Source: an uncultured Collinsella sp. (GTDB taxonomy: Bacteria > Actinomycetota > Coriobacteriia > Coriobacteriales > Coriobacteriaceae). Taken from it: a DNA stretch of 7,980 nucleotides. The translations under genes were made by a program, and so were the position numbers. A model generated the notes under the pieces. The model did not search any database, had not been told where the DNA came from, and was given only the letters and a program-made list of their open reading frames with translations. The stretch is from contig CABUHP010000069.1 in the NCBI GenBank assembly GCA_902491415.1, positions 1 to 7,980 on the forward strand, in the 5' to 3' direction. Shown one piece after another: positions 5,877 through 7,980 of this stretch. Every line of letters begins with the position of its first letter. Position 1 is the first letter of the stretch.

Positions 5877-7282
5877 GTGAGCGCCCCCAACAAACCGATC
5901 GCGTGCTGCGCGACACCCGCATTCTGACGCTTCGCATTTGGGCTGTTGTCGGCTGCATTGTCATCGCCGCTGTCATCTTTAACCTTATGGTCATCCTGGC
6001 GCCGGTTATCGAGTTTCTCGCTGTTGGTTCCATCATTGCCTTTGTGATGTCCCCGATCACCAACTGGCTCGAGCACCATGGCGTGAATCGCGGCATCGGT
6101 TCGCTTATCGCGCTTATTGTTGTTGTTGCCGTGCTCGTCGGTGTCGTTTGCATCTTGTCGCCGATTCTCTTTGGTCAGATCATGGAAGTCCTGAGCCGCC
6201 TGCCCGAGCAGCTTCGTGTTGCGGGTGGCGACCTCAACGAGATGATCTCGAATGCCAAGACGCTTAACAACACGCCGCTCAAGGAGTATTTGGACGATAA
6301 TCTTTCGTCGCTGGTCACCGTGGCATCGAAGTATGTGTCTCAGATCGCTGCCGAGCTTGGCCGCGGGGTGTTCCCGCTCATCACCAATACGGCCTCGCAG
6401 TTGTTCGTGATCTTCCTTGGTCTGGTGCTTGCGTACTGGATGGCCTGCGACTATCCTCGCATGCACCACGAGATTTGCACCATCATCGGTCAGGAGAAGG
6501 AGACCTCGTACCGCTTTATGGTCGCCATCCTTTCTCGCTCTGTCGGCGGCTACATGCGCGGTATGGTCGTGACGTCTATCTGCGGTGGTTTCCTCGCCTT
6601 TATCGGTTTTATGATCATCGGGCATCCGTATGCGGCGCTCATGGCTATCTTTACCGGCATCATGCATTTGGTTCCGGTCGTCGGTCCCTGGGTGAGCGCA
6701 GCAATCGCCACAGTGCTCGGTTTCATGTTCAGCCCTATGTTGGCGTTATGGACGCTCATCGTGACGATGGTCGCGCAAAACGTCACCGATAACGTGATTT
6801 CGCCTAAGGTCATGCAGAGCTCGGTGCAGGTGCATCCCATCATGAGCCTCACGGCGCTCGTTATTGGCTCAGCACTCATGGGCCCCATCGGCATGATTAT
6901 TGCCATCCCGCTTTGTGCGGCCCTCAAGGGTATCTTCGTGTACTACTTCGAGAATGAGACCGGCCGACAGCTTGTGGCCTATGACGGCGCCGTGTTTAAG
7001 GGCACGCCGTACCGCGATGCCGATGGCAACCCGGTCGCCGCCTACGACGCGCTCGGCGACGACACCTTCATCTACGAGTCCGAGCTCATCGGCAACGAGA
7101 CTGCGCCCGAGGCCAAGGCCATGCCCAAGCCCGAGCTCGATAATCCCTGGATCAAGCTCTCGGGCCTGCAGCCCGATGCCACAGGCTTCTTCAAGAACCC
7201 CTTTGCCAAGGACGATGACTCCAACTCGGACGACGATACCAAAACCGGCATCGACGGCTCCATGGATGATGACGACAACTAG
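5873..7282 (+). CDS. AI-2E family transporter (PF01594), with long acidic C-terminal tail
   Basis: A 469-residue inner-membrane protein of the AI-2 exporter superfamily (TqsA/PerM/YdbI-like), whose members export small molecules or exchange ions such as Na+/H+. Membrane segments: about 22-45, 47-62, 76-100, 170-192, 228-249, 252-281, 283-303 and 322-357. Family motifs: GGYMRGMVV at 225-233, HLVPVVGPW at 265-273 (family P-x-x-GP), QNVTDNVISPKVM at 302-314 and MGPIGMIIAIPLCAALKG at 336-353. Residues 100-168 form the usual hydrophilic helical region between segments 3 and 4. The tail from about 358 is some 110 residues long, soluble, and ends in Asp-rich runs (KDDDSNSDDD, DGSMDDDDN), longer than in many relatives. 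The start overlaps the sigma gene stop as ATGA, and GGAG (5856-5859) is 13 bases away, so coupled translation is likely. Substrate unknown. Ends the four-gene unit; a strong terminator follows. Confidence 0.9.
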   Translation: MSERPQQTDRVLRDTRILTLRIWAVVGCIVIAAVIFNLMVILAPVIEFLAVGSIIAFVMSPITNWLEHHGVNRGIGSLIALIVVVAVLVGVVCILSPILFGQIMEVLSRLPEQLRVAGGDLNEMISNAKTLNNTPLKEYLDDNLSSLVTVASKYVSQIAAELGRGVFPLITNTASQLFVIFLGLVLAYWMACDYPRMHHEICTIIGQEKETSYRFMVAILSRSVGGYMRGMVVTSICGGFLAFIGFMIIGHPYAALMAIFTGIMHLVPVVGPWVSAAIATVLGFMFSPMLALWTLIVTMVAQNVTDNVISPKVMQSSVQVHPIMSLTALVIGSALMGPIGMIIAIPLCAALKGIFVYYFENETGRQLVAYDGAVFKGTPYRDADGNPVAAYDALGDDTFIYESELIGNETAPEAKAMPKPELDNPWIKLSGLQPDATGFFKNPFAKDDDSNSDDDTKTGIDGSMDDDDN

Positions 7283-7332
7283 TGGGGCAATTCGGGTTAA
7301 CATTCATACGCGCTAACATGCAATTTCGCTGA

Positions 7333-7362
7333 AGGGCCGGCATTGTGCCGGCCCTCTTTTTT
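7333..7362 (+). terminator. Rho-independent terminator after the AI-2E transporter gene
   Basis: AGGGCCGGCA (7333-7342) pairs perfectly with 7346-7355 over 10 base pairs around a TTG loop, followed by C and TTTTTT (7357-7362). It lies 50 bases after the stop at 7282 and before alaS, separating the two transcription units. Confidence 0.93.
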
Positions 7363-7388
7363 GCATGGGCGCGGCGGGATGGTAATAT
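7360..7388 (+). promoter_or_regulatory. Probable alaS promoter
   Basis: TTTGCA (7360-7365) and TAATAT (7383-7388) are 17 bases apart, each 4 of 6 to the sigma-70 consensus. The -35 overlaps the T-run of the preceding terminator. Transcription would begin near 7395, leaving a leader of about 40 bases, too short for a T-box riboswitch. A weak hairpin, GTTTC/GAAAC (7404-7408 with 7414-7418), lies just before the ribosome binding site. Confidence 0.4.
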
Positions 7389-7434
7389 TGTTACGTTTGA
7401 ACTGTTTCGATGTGAAACCGAGGAGATTCCCTCT

Positions 7435-7980
7435 ATGAGTGCTGACTACCCGTCAATGACTACGGCCGAGATCCGCTCCAAGTTCCTCAACTTCTTTGAG
7501 GAGCGCGGTCTTAAGCTCTATCCTTCTTCGTCCCTCGTTCCCGACGATCCTTCGCTGCTGCTTGCCAACGCCGGCATGAATCAGTTTAAGGAGTACTACC
7601 AGGGCAAGAAGACCATGAAGGAGATCGGCGCTATCTCCTGCCAGAAGTGCGTCCGCACCAACGACATCGATTGCATCGGCGAGGACGGCCGTCACCTGTC
7701 CTTCTTTGAGATGCTCGGCGACTTCTCCTTTGGCGGCGTCTCCAAGCAGCAGGCTTGCGCCTGGGCCTTTGAGCTCATCACCAAGGAGTTCAAGCTGCCG
7801 CTCGACCGCCTGTACTTCACCGTCTTTACCGAGGACGACGAGACCCACGACGTGTGGCGTTCTCTGGGCGTTGCTGAGGACCACATCTCCCGCCTGGGCG
7901 AGGACGATAACTTCTGGGCCGCTGGCCCCACCGGTCCCTGCGGTCCGTGCTCAGAGATCTACTTTGACATGGGCGAGGAG
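7435..7980 (+). CDS. alaS: Alanyl-tRNA synthetase, N-terminal part (cut by window end)
   Basis: The first 182 residues of the class II alanyl-tRNA synthetase, which charges tRNA-Ala in the cytoplasm. It opens with MTTAEIRSKFLNFFEERG (8-25) and continues through SSSLVPDDPSLLLANAGMNQFK (31-52; class II motif 1 region and the conserved NAGMNQFK), QKCVRTNDID (68-77; conserved QKCVR), RHLSFFEMLGDFSFG (84-98; motif 2, usually R-H-x-x-FFEMLGNFSFG) and DNFWAAGPTGPCGPCSEIYFD (158-178; motif-2/3-linking GPTGPCGPC loop). The stretch IDCIGEDG and FGGVSK replace the commoner forms around motif 2 but keep the catalytic residues. The ATG at 7435 has GAGGAG (7420-7425) 9 bases upstream. The catalytic C-half, editing domain and C-Ala domain lie beyond the window. 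Confidence 0.97.
   Translation, partial: MSADYPSMTTAEIRSKFLNFFEERGLKLYPSSSLVPDDPSLLLANAGMNQFKEYYQGKKTMKEIGAISCQKCVRTNDIDCIGEDGRHLSFFEMLGDFSFGGVSKQQACAWAFELITKEFKLPLDRLYFTVFTEDDETHDVWRSLGVAEDHISRLGEDDNFWAAGPTGPCGPCSEIYFDMGEE

Noticed and set aside
5834..6667. Minus-strand open frame of 277 codons opposite the sigma and AI-2E genes
   Set aside because: Composition is His/Asp/Arg/Asn-rich low complexity, the mirror of hydrophobic membrane codons; it has no motif and no promoter.
7298..7319. Direct repeat TAACAT twice (7298-7303, 7314-7319) after the AI-2E gene
   Set aside because: Six bases repeated 16 apart in a short AT-richer stretch is easily chance, and there is no gene start or other site beside it to give it meaning.
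7389..7434. T-box or other riboswitch leader for alaS
   Set aside because: The leader from the likely start of transcription is only about 40 bases and has no T-box sequence or terminator; only a weak 5-base-pair hairpin is seen.

Overview
The window looks like a stretch of core chromosome from a moderately high-GC Gram-positive bacterium, most likely an actinobacterium of the Coriobacteriia (Collinsella-like). This is inferred from base composition, strong GGAG-type ribosome binding sites, the AlaS variant and the alternative-sigma gene set; it was not confirmed by any search. All eight recognised genes are on the plus strand. There is no rRNA, tRNA, CRISPR array or insertion sequence, and no gene-free stretch longer than about 150 bases.

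Layout. Positions 1-832 hold the 3' part of a membrane glycosyltransferase of family 2, closed by a strong terminator (841-882) whose stem and loop resemble a REP-type dispersed repeat. Next come a small stand-alone A24 prepilin peptidase (914-1336), an HD-domain dGTPase-like protein (1368-2615) and the AAA+ replication-fork protein RarA (2676-4025). Between the last two lies a short region with a TATACT -10 element and a perfect CGAAC-N4-GTTCG dyad. That dyad has the form of a Gram-positive LexA (SOS) box and sits where the -35 of rarA would be.

Positions 4126-7282 form a tightly packed four-gene unit: a DUF948 (YtxG-like) membrane protein, a small RsbW-like protein, a SigB/SigF-type sigma factor and an AI-2E family transporter. 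The junctions are an 8-base overlap, a 1-base gap and an ATGA overlap. The unit ends in a textbook terminator (7333-7362). A new transcription unit then starts with alaS (7435 onwards, cut by the window end).

How the parts fit. The middle of the window deals with nucleotide pools and replication-fork maintenance, possibly under SOS control. The four-gene unit looks like a general-stress or envelope regulatory module. Its RsbW-like member appears to have lost the conserved ATP-binding residues (N-box Asn, DxGxG, glycine-rich lid) and no RsbV-type partner is visible, so the sigma factor may not be controlled by the classical phosphorylation partner switch. This and the putative LexA box are the two points most worth following up.
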